Below are positions 24,101 to 36,339 of a stretch of DNA of 64,000 nucleotides, one piece after another. A model generated the notes under the pieces. That model saw only the letters and a program-made list of their open reading frames with translations, was not told the origin of the DNA and made no database searches. The stretch comes from Hyaloperonospora brassicae (taxonomy: Eukaryota > Oomycota > Peronosporomycetes > Peronosporales > Peronosporaceae). Made by a program: the position numbers and the translations under genes. Every line of letters begins with the position of its first letter. Within the stretch, counting starts at the first letter, position 1. The stretch covers positions 62,001 to 126,000 of the forward strand of contig CANTFL010001287.1 in NCBI GenBank assembly GCA_947650285.1, in the 5' to 3' direction.

Positions 24101-27100
24101 TCTGGGGGCTAACATCAAAGGCAAAGCTGTCTCAAGTGCAAGCCGTTTATATGACTATCCTGCGACACTTGTCCTATCTCCCACACTACTTCTTTGTAGC
24201 TCTCACGAAAAGCTATAATTCTTGTATAAAGAGGAAAGAAATCTTCGTAAGGGAAAACATCAATGTTTGATTTCCGGATTCAGTACAAAGCTCGCCATAC
24301 CCTTTCTAATCAACCAATGTTTTTCCTGTATGGCATGCGATGAGGAACTATTGATTCGATTAATCTTAGTGTGATCTGAGCACATGCGGGTCTTACGGTG
24401 TCGTCGTGGTCATTTCCAATCTAGTATGTAACATGTTGTGTTACTTGTGCCCAGCAATTTTGCTTTCTAAGCTTATATGTAGTGTCCTCTTGGCAAGATA
24501 AGGTGACAAGTTTTGCCTTATTACACCAACATCATTGTTTTCGGCGTGTATGCAGTAATTTCTTCTTGGTTCGCTACCCCATTCAACGTGGTACATCATA
24601 GGATCACATACCGGAGTCCGTTCGCAAATCTACGCTTTCAGACATGGCTCTTACAGCATGCTGACCACTTCAGTCTTGACACAAGATTTAGTTGAGCTAT
24701 CTAAAATTTTGTGTTTGCTTCAGAAGTTGTGCGCAATCGAGCTATCAACACTATGTACTGTCAGCTTGATAAAATACTTCTGGGTAAAGGATGCAAGACA
24801 CTTCAACCCATAACTTGAGGTGCATCAAGTTCGGATGGAAACACGCAATTTTGATGTCAAAACAGCTTACTATTCGAGCTCTTAAGCGACCACATCCTTA
24901 TCCTGTTGTGCCCACATATTAGGGTAAAATAATTATCGGTGTTTACTTATCGTAAAGAGTATAATTTGATGATCCCAGAAAAGTATACCTTTTGTCGTAA
25001 TAAAAAAATCAGGGCAGCGAGTAGCCGCTGAGAATAAGAATGAATGTGTCATTTCTATAGGACATATAACAGAGCTCAAAAAATGCTTTTACGAAGACAA
25101 CTTTTACTTTTAAAATATCTTGTAGAAACCCAATTATCACACTACTTTTTACTGTGTTTGCTTGCTGCTGTCTTTTCTTCCGACTATCCCATATTCTCAA
25201 CTCATTTTCTTCTTGCGTACAATGCAGATTGCATATTTGGACGCTTCTTGAGACTTCGGACTTTTATTAATCGCAATTTGTACCGTCATGACGCACTGTA
25301 TTACAAGAAGGTTTCGATTGACGAGGACGGAATTTTTATCAACCAACGGCTTTACAACAGTTTCTTAGTACAGACTGGAAATAACGCGAGATGTGGTCAT
25401 CAACTCCATACTAAGGTACGTTTTGCTTCGCAATTCCGGATGCGTAAGTGCTTATAGCGAACACAGTTATCAAATTTTGTACGAAGGAACTGACGGGATT
25501 ATACCAAATGACCCCGCTTTATAGTAGTAGTATACCATGCTTTTCTGTTTGCGCTGTAAAAATGCGATCTGCCCTACCTGATAAACTAGTCAGTCGATTT
25601 ATGTCATTTGCACCCGAAAGAAGATTTATTTCATGCTAGGTATCTGAGAATTAGACGTAGATAGATAGTAATTTTGCTAGTAGCAACGTTGAGTACGTAC
25701 GGTTAGTTCACAAGAGCAAGGATGCCGCTTAGAAGCATACGAGATGATGAATAAATTTTCCGGAAGCTTTTACAACACCGATTTGATCGATAGTTATTAC
25801 ACATATTAGTAGTTATGATTCAATATAATCAGAAATGGGGTGATACGGTATGTAGATTGCAGAGCTGGCCCGACTGGATAGTCTTACTTAGAAATGCTAT
25901 TGAATGATTATATTATTTTCATCGCTGGAATCGAAAGAGGTTCGAAAAACTGTTTCAAGCAGTCATCATGTATTTAGTCAGACCCTATCACGGGTAAATG
26001 CGTGAAGCACATTGTTACCTTAGTTCAATGAACATTGGTTGCTGCCGAATTGTCGATTTTCATTGTTGGTCTCAACTTGAACCGAAATTGATCGTAAGGA
26101 ATCTAATTCAAGGCGTTAAAAGCAATAATTGACAATAAGCTCGCCTGAAAGTAAGAAGCCAGCTTCTGTACCAATCATCCGAGATTTGGCGCAGCAAAAC
26201 TTAAAGAAGAGCACGAAATGACAACGAGGGCATTAGGTAAATTACTCGGTACTGGGATGTAGCCGTTTGGGCTTGTCACGGTCCCAAAAGATCATGTGAT
26301 TGAATTTCGTTGTAGTCAGCACCGATCTGTATTTGTTTTACCGCGCTCAAAGGGTAGGAAAATTGCATGGGTTTATCGACAGCTATCCAGCGTATATAAA
26401 GTATACCCACATTTGATTAAGATGTTGAAGGCCATATTCGATGGGTGGGCGATGTCCGTGGATCCTCGCATCTACGCCTCAATCAAATCAAACTGTAGCA
26501 GGCGATAAGACAAACAATTAGGCGCTGTCATCATACAGTTTGCACAGGGTGACCAATGTATGCCTTAACCATAGAAGCACCGCGCTGGTTTGTACAACAG
26601 CTCTTCATTAGATGCAAGAAGGCGATAAGGGAGCATGGTTTGCTTATAATGAGACGGAAGACATCTTGCTGTGTGCAAGTTAGTCGATTAACAATGTTAA
26701 TGACCCCGAGCAGTATATACGCTGCCGTCATCATCGATAGAACATGGGTGAGAAAGAGAGAGAAAGGATAGAGCGATACTAAGAATAGGCGGAAACTGCT
26801 ATTTAAAGCGACATTGATATGGGGCACGCCCATTACATGCCTTTGATCCCAAAAGTGGGTGTTAACATAGCTATTATCCAATTCGATGATATTCTACAAT
26901 ATATGATCTGCTGAGAAAATTATAAAGTGATAGTATCGTCGTAGGTACTATTCGGCACTGATATTGATCTCGAAGGTAAGCTATGTAGAAGATGCTTGCG
27001 GAGGCTTTGATATGACGAAGTAGTTGGCATCGCACGTGTCCACCATTATAAAGAAGACTCTAAAAGCGCTTACAAATAACATATTTTAACTTCTTCTTCG

Positions 27101-30100
27101 AAGGATGTGGGTAGGAAAATACTGTGCACCCGCCCTAAAAGCAACGGCGAAACTGTTAATACATCTTTGTACAGCGAGAAAATTGCGTCCGTGAGATGTT
27201 GCTCGACAGTGCTGACGTCTCAACTCCACTTACACCCATAAATTCTTTGTCACTTTGGTCAAAACGAAAAGATGGAATGAGCAGTTCGCTAGCCTTAAAC
27301 CGCAACAGGCGTCTGGTCAAGTGGTTCTAATGATCCTCATTGTACCAATGTGTTTGCATTGATTTGCCTCTTCGTCGCCCATTGATGGTCATATGATGTC
27401 GATCAATCGAACATCGTATCAGCTGAATTCACGCTGCGTTATAGAACGAACGACCGTGAAGTACATAATTTAGGAATATGCGTTAGCATTGAACTAGACT
27501 TGATGACGTTGAGAAACACGGTATTTAGTACCCTGTGCTAAATATTATTCCGTGTCATCACGCGTCCTTGAACAAAATTAATTAGGATGAATAATTGGAT
27601 GTGGACGGGATCACAAACGGCTAGAAAGGAGCAAGCACGATACGAGGCACGATACATGCCGCAAAAGACTGGAGACCAAATATGCTAGATCGTGCGCAAG
27701 AGTTGGATTCGAAGACAAAATGGCATAAATGAGTGTATAATTACTTATCTACCAGCACTCTGTTTAGAAAGGTGATACAATTACTGTCAACGAATGATTC
27801 GCTTGTTGAGAGATGACGCTCCGAATTTTTTTGTACTGAGCTGGCCAAATCGCCTACGTGCAGCCACAACGGGTACTTTTTGCAAGGGATTAATGATGCT
27901 CTATTTATATTATGTCACGCTGGGCTCAGCAAAATTGTTCTACGGAGTGATGTCTGAGTGAGCGCGTTGACCTCTCTCCTCTGAGACCTCACGTAGCCTC
28001 TGCTGAATCATACGCATTTTTCCCATTTAACGTCTTTCAAATTTGCATAATCACCTAGTCCAAAAACTACAGATCCTTTATGCGACCAAAAAACCTGCAA
28101 AGCGTGATGCTTTACACGCACATGAGATACCCTACTAATTGGCGCCACATCATGCAGACTCATCGTCATTGATATTGTATCGTGTTATAACAAGAAAGGG
28201 GCATCTTCATTTATCTAAGATATGCAGCGGTGAAGGGTTCAAAGCTATGCTCCCCTCGTCCGCAACTACAGTATACATGACAGGTCGATTGGGTGTAGAC
28301 GCGCAGGTAATTATTCGGCGATAGCGTACTCATCTTTATCTATACGTCGGCGTCGGTATGTGGTCAACGAGTGACGGGTGACGGAACAATTTTGCACAAG
28401 CCTGATGTGCCGGAAGCAATTACAAATTTAATCGGAATTTTGCGTTAGCAGCAATTGATCCGCAACATTGATGACGGCTGATGAAAGATTCATCTGTTGG
28501 ATTCAAGCCTTACTCGTACGGATCAAGTGCGATTCGGAGCTTCCATTGCCGGCACTGTAATTTTGATTTAAGTCAACAGCCGCTTTTGGTGTTGTATGGG
28601 GAAGGAATTTAGCAGTACCATCATACAGGTCCATTCCGTGCGATTTGCGCGCGAATACGTTATCAAGGATTGGTTAACATGTGCGTCATTTATTCTATGT
28701 AAAATCTTAAACAACACGTAATTACCACTGAAACATAATGCCTGTCATTTAAGTGTTTAGACATGTACGGGAGCAAATACTGAATAGATCTGAATAGACC
28801 TTCAATCATTTTGTTTTTAACGAAACCACGATTCTTTTGGCGCTTAATGATACTCGAATCGGGTTTTTCATCATTGTGTTCATCGTCGAGGCAATAGTCA
28901 AATATGAATTGCTACACTTAAATCCTTCCACTTGACGACGACTTAATCAGTAGGAGATTCCCGTTGCATCCGTGCTGTAGTATACAGAAAGCGAGACCGC
29001 TACAAGTTTCCTTGAATCAAATTAAGATGCGCAGATATCGATACAGCGTCCATCGATCTATTTTTTCTGAAGGCGCTCATGTGCCTAGGGGAATTAGGTA
29101 TATGAAATGCCTGGTTTCAGAAATTATGTTACTGTAATTGATAATTGTTTTGCAAATCGTTAGGTGCTAATCCCGTTTCGATATGTACTTGATCAATTCC
29201 TCGCGAAGCATCACACGTTTGACAGAAAAAATGCACTTAGATGTCACACCATACACCGAGAATCATAGTGACAAGTGGCCGCGCTAGCTTGAATTTAATA
29301 TATCAGCTTCACGTAATACGAGGTACGTACTGAGGTCTCGTAGGGTTCAATATTATTTGGACCGGCGCCTTGATAAAAAAATTGCATTGCTCTTGTCGCC
29401 AGATGAAGCTGAGTAGGACCGGTATAACATGTACTATACATGAATATCTTTATCTTCTGCTCTAACGCCAAGTTGCCAGTTAATTTGGATAGTTAACTCT
29501 TAGTAATTGTTTTACAATATGCCTGGTACAGCGCTCGTAACAGAGGGTGTGCTAGATGGTCTACATCTAAAAACTAATAATTTTTTTGGTGTACTAAAGC
29601 AAAGGATTAACTTTTGGGCCGACATCTATACAGTAGGACAATATTTGATACATGTTGCGCGTTCCATCCACTGAGTATGTCGCAAATTTGCATGTACCTA
29701 TGCACGTTTCAAAAAATCCGTGTAGTCCTTTTCCTATTTAGATGCCATGGACGGGTTAAGGGCCGAAAAACGTCCGTACATATCTACGAGAACATGAGTC
29801 TCTTTTCGATGAAGGTATTTACATGCTTTAGTCACTTAACTGGCATGCCTAGCATTCTTTTTTTAACTTATGCTAACCCTTTATGGTGTGCGCGTAGTGT
29901 TATGGATCATATTGATTGCAAGCTATCGGCAAAAGCAGCCTTCTAATTAGACGGGGCTTGTAGCTGAGGCAAAAGTAAGGAAAATCTTGATAGAAATAAC
30001 TAGGACGTGAAAAATGATGACTGAAGGCACCTCCTGCTGACAACAACCCAGAGCCTAAGATCTAGACTCGTGAAAAAGACAGCGGTAAAGACCGACCATA

Positions 30101-30954
30101 ACTCTATAGTGGCATTGCATATATGTGGAGAACGCATCAGACAAACGTTAGCTACCGCTGTAATTCATAGTGGGTTGTTTGGAGATACGCCTGCTGTAGA
30201 TGGGACTTGAACATGTCCTCAGCCCGTAGGTATACTTGTAATTTGCAGTGCAGGCATATACTACGTCTGCCACCTGCAAGGTGTGCGACTCTGGTTGTAT
30301 TTATTGAAATGCTACACTATGCCATTTGCACCAAGCCCACGAATTATTGTGAGCTCTTGCTAGCGGCACCAGACACGCGATGCCTTTGTGAATACAGGTT
30401 TCATATGATGTCGAACGAATGTTATAACCTGTTGGTTTAGCAGCGCATGCATTGTCAAACGTTAAAAAATACGTGAAGTTGCGTCGTATATACAAACTAA
30501 GATAGCGTGTTTTTTTGGGGATAATATCATAAGAGATGTAGCATTCGAGAACAGGCTGTCCAGACCAAAGTATAATTTTTTATGCGTCTAGCTTGGCCGG
30601 TCAATTTATAGCTGCTGCTTCTACCAACAGCTTAGTTTTCACGAAATGACACTATTTCTTTTTTTATATTGTCCCTGTTTGCGCGATCCGCTTTCATTCA
30701 AAAGCAAACTATTGTGGTGGGTCAGAGATGGACCCCCAATTTCAATGCAGCTACCGTGAGCATTCAGGACTAAGATTTTTCTGCTAAAGCATTTTTATTA
30801 GATTCGACATTTGTCTTGGTTTCCGATCGGATCATGACATCTGAAGATTAATTTATACATATATAATCTGGTTGATTGGCACTTAAAATATACCACCTCA
30901 TGTTATTTTAACTTCTATACGTTCGGATTATATGGCCTCCCAAAAATAATATCT

Positions 30955-31055
30955 TTAAAAAGGGTGGAAAAAGAATTTTTGGTTGAAAAATTTTATTTCA
31001 AAACCCCCAAAAAAAAAAAGGGAAAAAAATTATTAAAAAGCATTAAAAAGGGATT
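30955..31055. other. Homopolymer-rich low-complexity patch
   Basis: About 100 bases consist almost only of A, G and T runs, including runs of 11 A, 7 A, 5 C and repeated AAAAAGGG or ATTAAAAAG-like words. The surroundings are ordinary AT-rich sequence. It may be a real purine tract, but the uniformly stretched homopolymers also look like uncorrected sequencing or assembly error. Confidence 0.5.
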
Positions 31056-32649
31056 ATAACAGAACAGATTTATGATCTTTATGTTGCGACTTCGGCAATC
31101 AGTAAAGCAAGTTCAGCGATCACGGTCGATTTTCACTTTTGCGATGTTCGTGGCGCAAGAATACTTTAAATTATAAGATGTAAGGACCCAGGATACGGAC
31201 CAGAAAAGATTGCGCCAAATGGTCAGCGCATTCGACAATCAGAAGCGCGAAAAAAGCAAAATGATGAATTCTCTTAACATTTGGATGTGTAGGTAAAGAT
31301 GCTTTAGAGTGTGGCCCATTCACAAGTACACTTTTCTCATGTACAACAATTGATGGGGTCGCTGTTTGTGACCATTAAACTGATCGAATCATTAAAATCA
31401 TCGACCTTTTACAATGTTTGTGTCAAGTCGTTGAACGAAGTTAATATTAATATGTTATACCAGGGGTATAATTGAAAGATCTACTACAAAATCTCTTGAT
31501 TCATCAAATAAATATGAAGAATATTATTGACAAATGCATAAATGATAAATAAAAAGGTACAAACCTACAAATGACTAGGATCGTTCGTAAAAAAATCATG
31601 TGAACGTTCCTTATCTCATTCTGAGACTTTTTAGAAGACGGCAGTTTGCGAATTCTTCAGTCAAGAGTCAATTTGCAAGAGAACATGGTACGACGACGCA
31701 CCCAGCGCAGTATAACAGCGCCGTCTGGATTTGTTTGATGGTCACTTTGTACCTTTATAAAACAAATCGGGTGCATTTGGGTCGATGCTGCATCTACGAT
31801 TAGAAATTGCACTAGCTGTTTCATTCAAATAGGATAGAAAAGGATAGAAAAGATGCAGCGTATGTGTCGATCTTTTGTAAATCGTGTTGTCGTAGAAACA
31901 TGCGACGAAAAATATAAATAGCTAGTGTAGCAGTAGAATGATATGTAAATTCTTATATTTATGCTTTAAAGATCAAAAGTACAGCGCTTACTACTATAGC
32001 GTGCTTTAATGATTTATAAATACGGGAGTATATATGCCGCTGCAAATTATGATAATATCAGCACAACAACGGTCTGGGCGCTGCGAAGATTTATGCAATA
32101 TCGTCGAATGCAATAAATCCCTGTTTATAGGCGTAGGTACATCGACACTCTCGATTGACAGGACTAGGTGGGCTAGATGGCAGATTTAACTGACTGACAC
32201 GCATAATTAATTGTTTTGAACGAGTTGGTCTTCAATCGATATCATAGTATTTAGGTGTTTGCATTTGTATGTTTTATGTAGTTTGTGTATAATATATTCA
32301 ATCGTCGAAATTAATTATACAATGATATAGTATGGTTGACAAATTTTACTTAAGCTGATTAGACATTACACAATTACTGCGTCTGTAAAATTGTTTATGC
32401 AGGATTCAAATGTTCGTAAGCAATTCAAAGACCAAGTCGACAGCTTTTTGCATGGTATTGTGTCTGTGTTTGTATGAACTTACACCCGATCTATATGTTC
32501 AATGATTGTAAAATTTATTATTTCGATATGCATTCCTATTTTTGTATCAATAGCATATTGCATAGCGATTTATTTTCATTAGTAATGTGATGTTTGTATT
32601 TATATTCAAGATACACGTAAATGTATAAAACAATTTGTGGCAGTGTAAA

Positions 32650-33970
32650 TTGACGGCATATATATGGTGGATTTGGGTCTCACCACTGCGTGATAAGCCC
32701 CCTAAACGCTCACTGTGACGGACTACCGACTTGCGGGGAGAAGTACCCCGATACCGCGTATGGACCTTTACTCACCTTGTGTGCCCTCGGCTGAATCGTT
32801 GCATCCTTCGGTAACTTGGATGGAGACGTGGATGTGTTAGCCTTGGCAAAGGTAGACCTTGGGCCTCTAGTTTATATGGGATACTCAGTAGGTCAGTAAG
32901 TTGTAACTTAATCAACTTGGTCGAGAGTAGGCTCATAAACAAATTCAAGGTACTTGTCGATCCAAGAATTTAATTTAATCACAGAGGGGTTGAACTTCTG
33001 GCATTAATTGTGTTTCTTCACCGCTAGGTTGGGAGGCCGCTTCGGATAGCGAATATTGAAGGACGAGGTCGCTACTCGATAAAACCATAGACCAAATTCT
33101 ACCTGGGGTTCTACTTGTATTTATTTCTTCACGCAACTATCATCAACGGGAGGGCCAAAGTGTATCACTTCCCGGAAGAGACAGGCAGACTAGACAAATT
33201 ATATTATCAGGCACGACGATGGCGTGACACGTAGATCACAAATTAAGTATTTTTAATCTAACACTATCCTAAAACTTATCCACTATATCCTTGCCCGGTG
33301 CACTGACTCTTCATGTGACTGGCCAAGAGTAGCCGGACCTTGAGGGACCGGGTTCACTAGTACGGGACTGCGGTATAACGGTGAGGGACCCAGGTCCACC
33401 GAGGGAGGACCTCGACACCAAATAAGAGAGTCAGGTCTACCGATGAAGGACCGAGCATGCAAATGAGGGACCGGGTTTAACATAAAGACCGTTTCTACCA
33501 ATGAGGGACCTAACTCTACAGATGACGGACCGGGTCTTCTAGTGGAGGCCCCAGATCTAAAAATTAAAAAATGAGTCTACCAATGAGACGGCCAGGGACA
33601 CCGATGAGGGGTTGGGTCTATTAATGAGATGACGAAATTAAAGGTGAATAACGCGGTTCCTTCTGTCAGTCCCGCTTAACCGGTATTTGGGCAACGGACT
33701 TCCCTTTGATTGGTCATGCCGGCCCCTAGCCATGAAAGCTCAACCACTTCCGAGGCTCCTTATACTTTGGATACCCCATTGCCTGAGAATGAGCCCTTTC
33801 CCTTCACCTTGCAGACTTCTGGGTCTATATTTCTTGGAAGAACTTAACCATACATAAATAGCGGAATACGACGGATGGTCCATATTTGGTTCACCGATGC
33901 CAAAATATCTGTGATGCATCATATTACAATGTTGATCATGATTACTGGCGCTAGATTAGGAGGTGCGTCC
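32650..33970. mobile_element. GC-richer island, probable transposon remnant
   Basis: Composition shifts to higher GC inside the desert. The segment contains small hairpins (CGGGGAGAAGTACCCCG near 32737, AAGTTGTAACTTAATCAACTT near 32900), a 21-bp minisatellite (33290-33640) and, on the minus strand around 33730-33930, a broken protein-like stretch (DPEVCKVKGKG, SWLGAGM). These suggest a decayed element. I cannot assign it to a family, and no LTR boundary is clear. Confidence 0.35.
33290..33640 (-). repeat. Degenerate 21-bp minisatellite, 7-codon period
   Basis: Plus-strand units resemble GGTCTACCAATGAGGGACCG and recur about every 21 bases roughly fifteen times with heavy divergence and some partial units. 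Because 21 is a multiple of three, the minus strand reads as a heptapeptide repeat close to PGPSLVD. It is still visible as LNPVPHLHARSFIGRP and GPPSVDLGPSPLYR in the open frame 33283-33501. The array is now too broken to be called a gene, but it may descend from a coding repeat. Confidence 0.65.
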
Positions 33971-35099
33971 TTCGATAGAATTCTCACAAGATGTAGAGTG
34001 ATGTGAATATCACCACGTGGGAGTAGCATTTTTCCCCTTCGAATGTCTACAATGTATGGCATGTTTCCACGCAACAGCGATTTAACGTTCTAGAAATAAT
34101 GGAGTCGAAGTTATGTTCAAATGTTTTGAAAATTGGAACGATCTTATTTTTGGCGTGCCTATGGGTAAGAACCTCTACATCTCTTGAGCTATAAAATTTT
34201 ATGGGAGTTTAGACAATCAAGGCAGGCGCGTAGGGCGCAACTCACAGATATTTAAGAAAGTCGAAATCAGTCTTTGTCCAGGGGCGACACCCAGGTTGGC
34301 ATATTTTTTAGAGATATATAAACATGAAATGAGGACCTAATCGATCGTATATATTGAGAGCCTGTGTGGTACACTTGCGTCCCCAGAAGAACGCAAATGG
34401 ACGCAAAAATCAAAACGATCAGGTAGTATAGCTATCATATTTAGCCATTAAAAACAGCGTCATTCTTGATCCCCGCAACCGTAAAATTGATTGATTATGC
34501 TTATAACATTTGTCGTCATGTTTGAGTTATGACAGCATTAGCATTTTGGTTAATATGTGACCGTTTAAAAGGTAATGTAGAAAAGGGTGGAACTCTTTCG
34601 TCAAATTTATTTAACTCTTGCGTGCACAATTCAATCTTTTTTTATGTTCGTTCGTGTGGTGAGTAGCAAAAGCGTATATGTATCCCAGTCGATAGCGTGC
34701 AGGTATCCATAGCTCGGACAATAGAAGTAGCCGACACTATTTGCTAAGGTGTCTCAGCCTGATGCATGAATTGTTAAACGGCACATGAAAATAAAAATTT
34801 AATATTATTTTCTTATTCTATCTAGTCGTTCTTGCACACGGATCCAACTATCTTCAATTTTATTGCATTCTGACGTTCGAAACATACCGCTCACCGTACA
34901 TCTTTTGATTACGATGACAAGCTTCGACGTTTGGAAATTTGGAAATTTGAAAGACTCTTCTTTACAACAAACAAATTCTGTTCGGGAGATCGAAAAAATT
35001 AATATCGATGCTATCGATCGGTTCTGATGTAGTCAATGGAAGCAGAACTAAACGTGCTAAAAGAGATTGTAGAGAAGAGCAGAGGAATAATGATGGAAA

Positions 35100-35524
35100 G
35101 TGGGGATCGCGCGGACCACATAAAGTGCGAGATTAATTTGATTGGTGGAGCATGATCGCCGATCGGCCCGTTGGCTTAAATGATGGGATCGAACGACTGA
35201 GTGAAGGAAAACGACGGTTTAAGTTATGCGGATTGATCTACTTAACGGTCATTAAGGGGTATAGTTAAGGATCGAAGACTGATCGATCACGTCCCGTGGT
35301 CAAGGATTGGGATCACCAAGTTACAAGGACCGGATCACTCAAGAGGTGAACACCATCCGGATTACTGGATCGATAGCGACAATAGAAGAAAGATGAACAT
35401 GGAAGTAAGCTGGAGGAGTGGATCGTCAAGATCGTCAAACATGCGAGGTCTCAGAAGTGACGGCGATTTGACGATGGATGCCCGATCAAAGACTCGAGAG
35501 ACTGATCACGATCCATCCTGGGTG
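35100..35524. repeat. GATC-dense segment beside an LTR
   Basis: About 17 GATC tetramers occur in about 420 bases, including GATCGATC at about 35282. Chance would give one or two. The words sit in loosely repeated contexts such as AAGGATCG, GGGATCACC and CCGGATCACTC spaced by roughly 20-30 bases, so this may be a very diverged tandem array. No open frame is supported. Confidence 0.5.
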
Positions 35525-35899
35525 TGTAACGCTTGATTATGTGTCCACATAATTGATGTGGACTACATACTACGACCACTACCCGATCAATTCGGTATGA
35601 AGCTATCCACTACCCGAGCGATCCGCGTAAGCGATCCACTACGGAGCGATGGCTACCCGAGTATTGACTGTGGACCAAGTAGTTAATGGTATAGACAGGC
35701 GATACGCAACATAGATCAAGCGAACAGATAGGAATAGCCATAGGTTTTAAATTTGGTTGGTTGACATTAAACATAATTTTTATGCAACGAAAGACACGCG
35801 TACAATTTCTATCGGGCAGAAACTTAGACCTCCCGTTGAATAGAAAGTAACTCGCGTCTTTGCAAGCTTCGCCCTTGGATTGTTTGTCCAGGCGTAACA
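35525..35899 (-). repeat. Probable gypsy 3' LTR, 375 bp
   Basis: The ends are TGTAACGC at 35525 and GCGTAACA ending at 35899, giving TGTTACGC...GCGTTACA on the minus strand, i.e. an LTR-type inverted terminus with one mismatch. Seven bases beyond the right end lies a minus-strand purine-rich tract, GGTGGGAGGGTGAG, fitting a polypurine tract just upstream of a 3' LTR. The left end contains a hairpin-like repeat (TGTGTCCACATAATTGATGTGGACTACA). The matching 5' LTR is not seen. Confidence 0.6.
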
Positions 35900-36330
35900 T
35901 CAATTCTCACCCTCCCACCAACTGTGATCGGACGCAGGGAACCTTACGGTTCATATTCAAGATCGAGAGACGGCTCAAGTGGTCATAAGGCTCGCGGATC
36001 AAGCATCATCCCTGGTATAGGCGCCTCTTGGAGAGCGCCCAAGTATACACGCGATCGAGTGAAGAATTTCCACTCGATACACCCCACGTTTGACCGGGTG
36101 AAGGAATTTCCACCCGATCAACCCCGATCCCCAAAACGCTCAAGTTCAGCTTTAGCTTAAGTCCACTAAGAAGAGAGCAGCCCGCCCCACCGACGGGTAC
36201 ACAAGGTGAGCAAGAAGACACAAATCAAGGAATCGAAATACCCCGTCCGTTAGTCGGTCGTCCGGGCGCCAGTGAAGAGTCTGGGTCACAAGTAATTGGT
36301 CACCATTACTCTACCACAAGGTCATGGGTT
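35900..36330 (-). mobile_element. Gypsy-type 3' interior, copy B, with hairpins
   Basis: This is the non-coding region upstream of the LTR at 35525-35899 in element orientation. It aligns in reverse complement to about 5400-5790 and to about 43430-43610. It contains tandem hairpins at 36020-36041 (GGCGC/GCGCC), 36054-36078 (ATCGAGTG/CACTCGAT, 9-nt loop) and 36095-36116 (CGGGTG/CACCCG, 10-nt loop). The last two loops are nearly the same sequence (AAG(G)AATTTC) although the stems differ. No gag or pol is found to the right, so the element is truncated or its body has decayed. Confidence 0.6.
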
Positions 36331-36339
36331 TTTTGGATT

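Larger units (their letters stand above)
18743..32640. other. Gene desert, AT-rich
   Basis: I see no supported coding gene over nearly 14 kb. The longest open frame (25044-25457, 137 codons, GTG start) is about what chance gives at this composition and shows no domain. Local structures listed separately are tandem duplications at 19671-19778 and 21036-21181 and a homopolymer-rich patch at about 30955-31055. Confidence 0.55.

Noticed and set aside
25044..25457. 137-codon open frame in the gene desert
   Set aside because: It begins with GTG and has no domain. With roughly 6% stop codons at this composition, one frame of this length is expected by chance in a desert this size on six frames.
33283..33501. 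Minisatellite as a possible CRISPR array or coding gene
   Set aside because: The units are contiguous without unique spacers and too diverged for CRISPR, and the host is eukaryotic. The open frame is short and broken.
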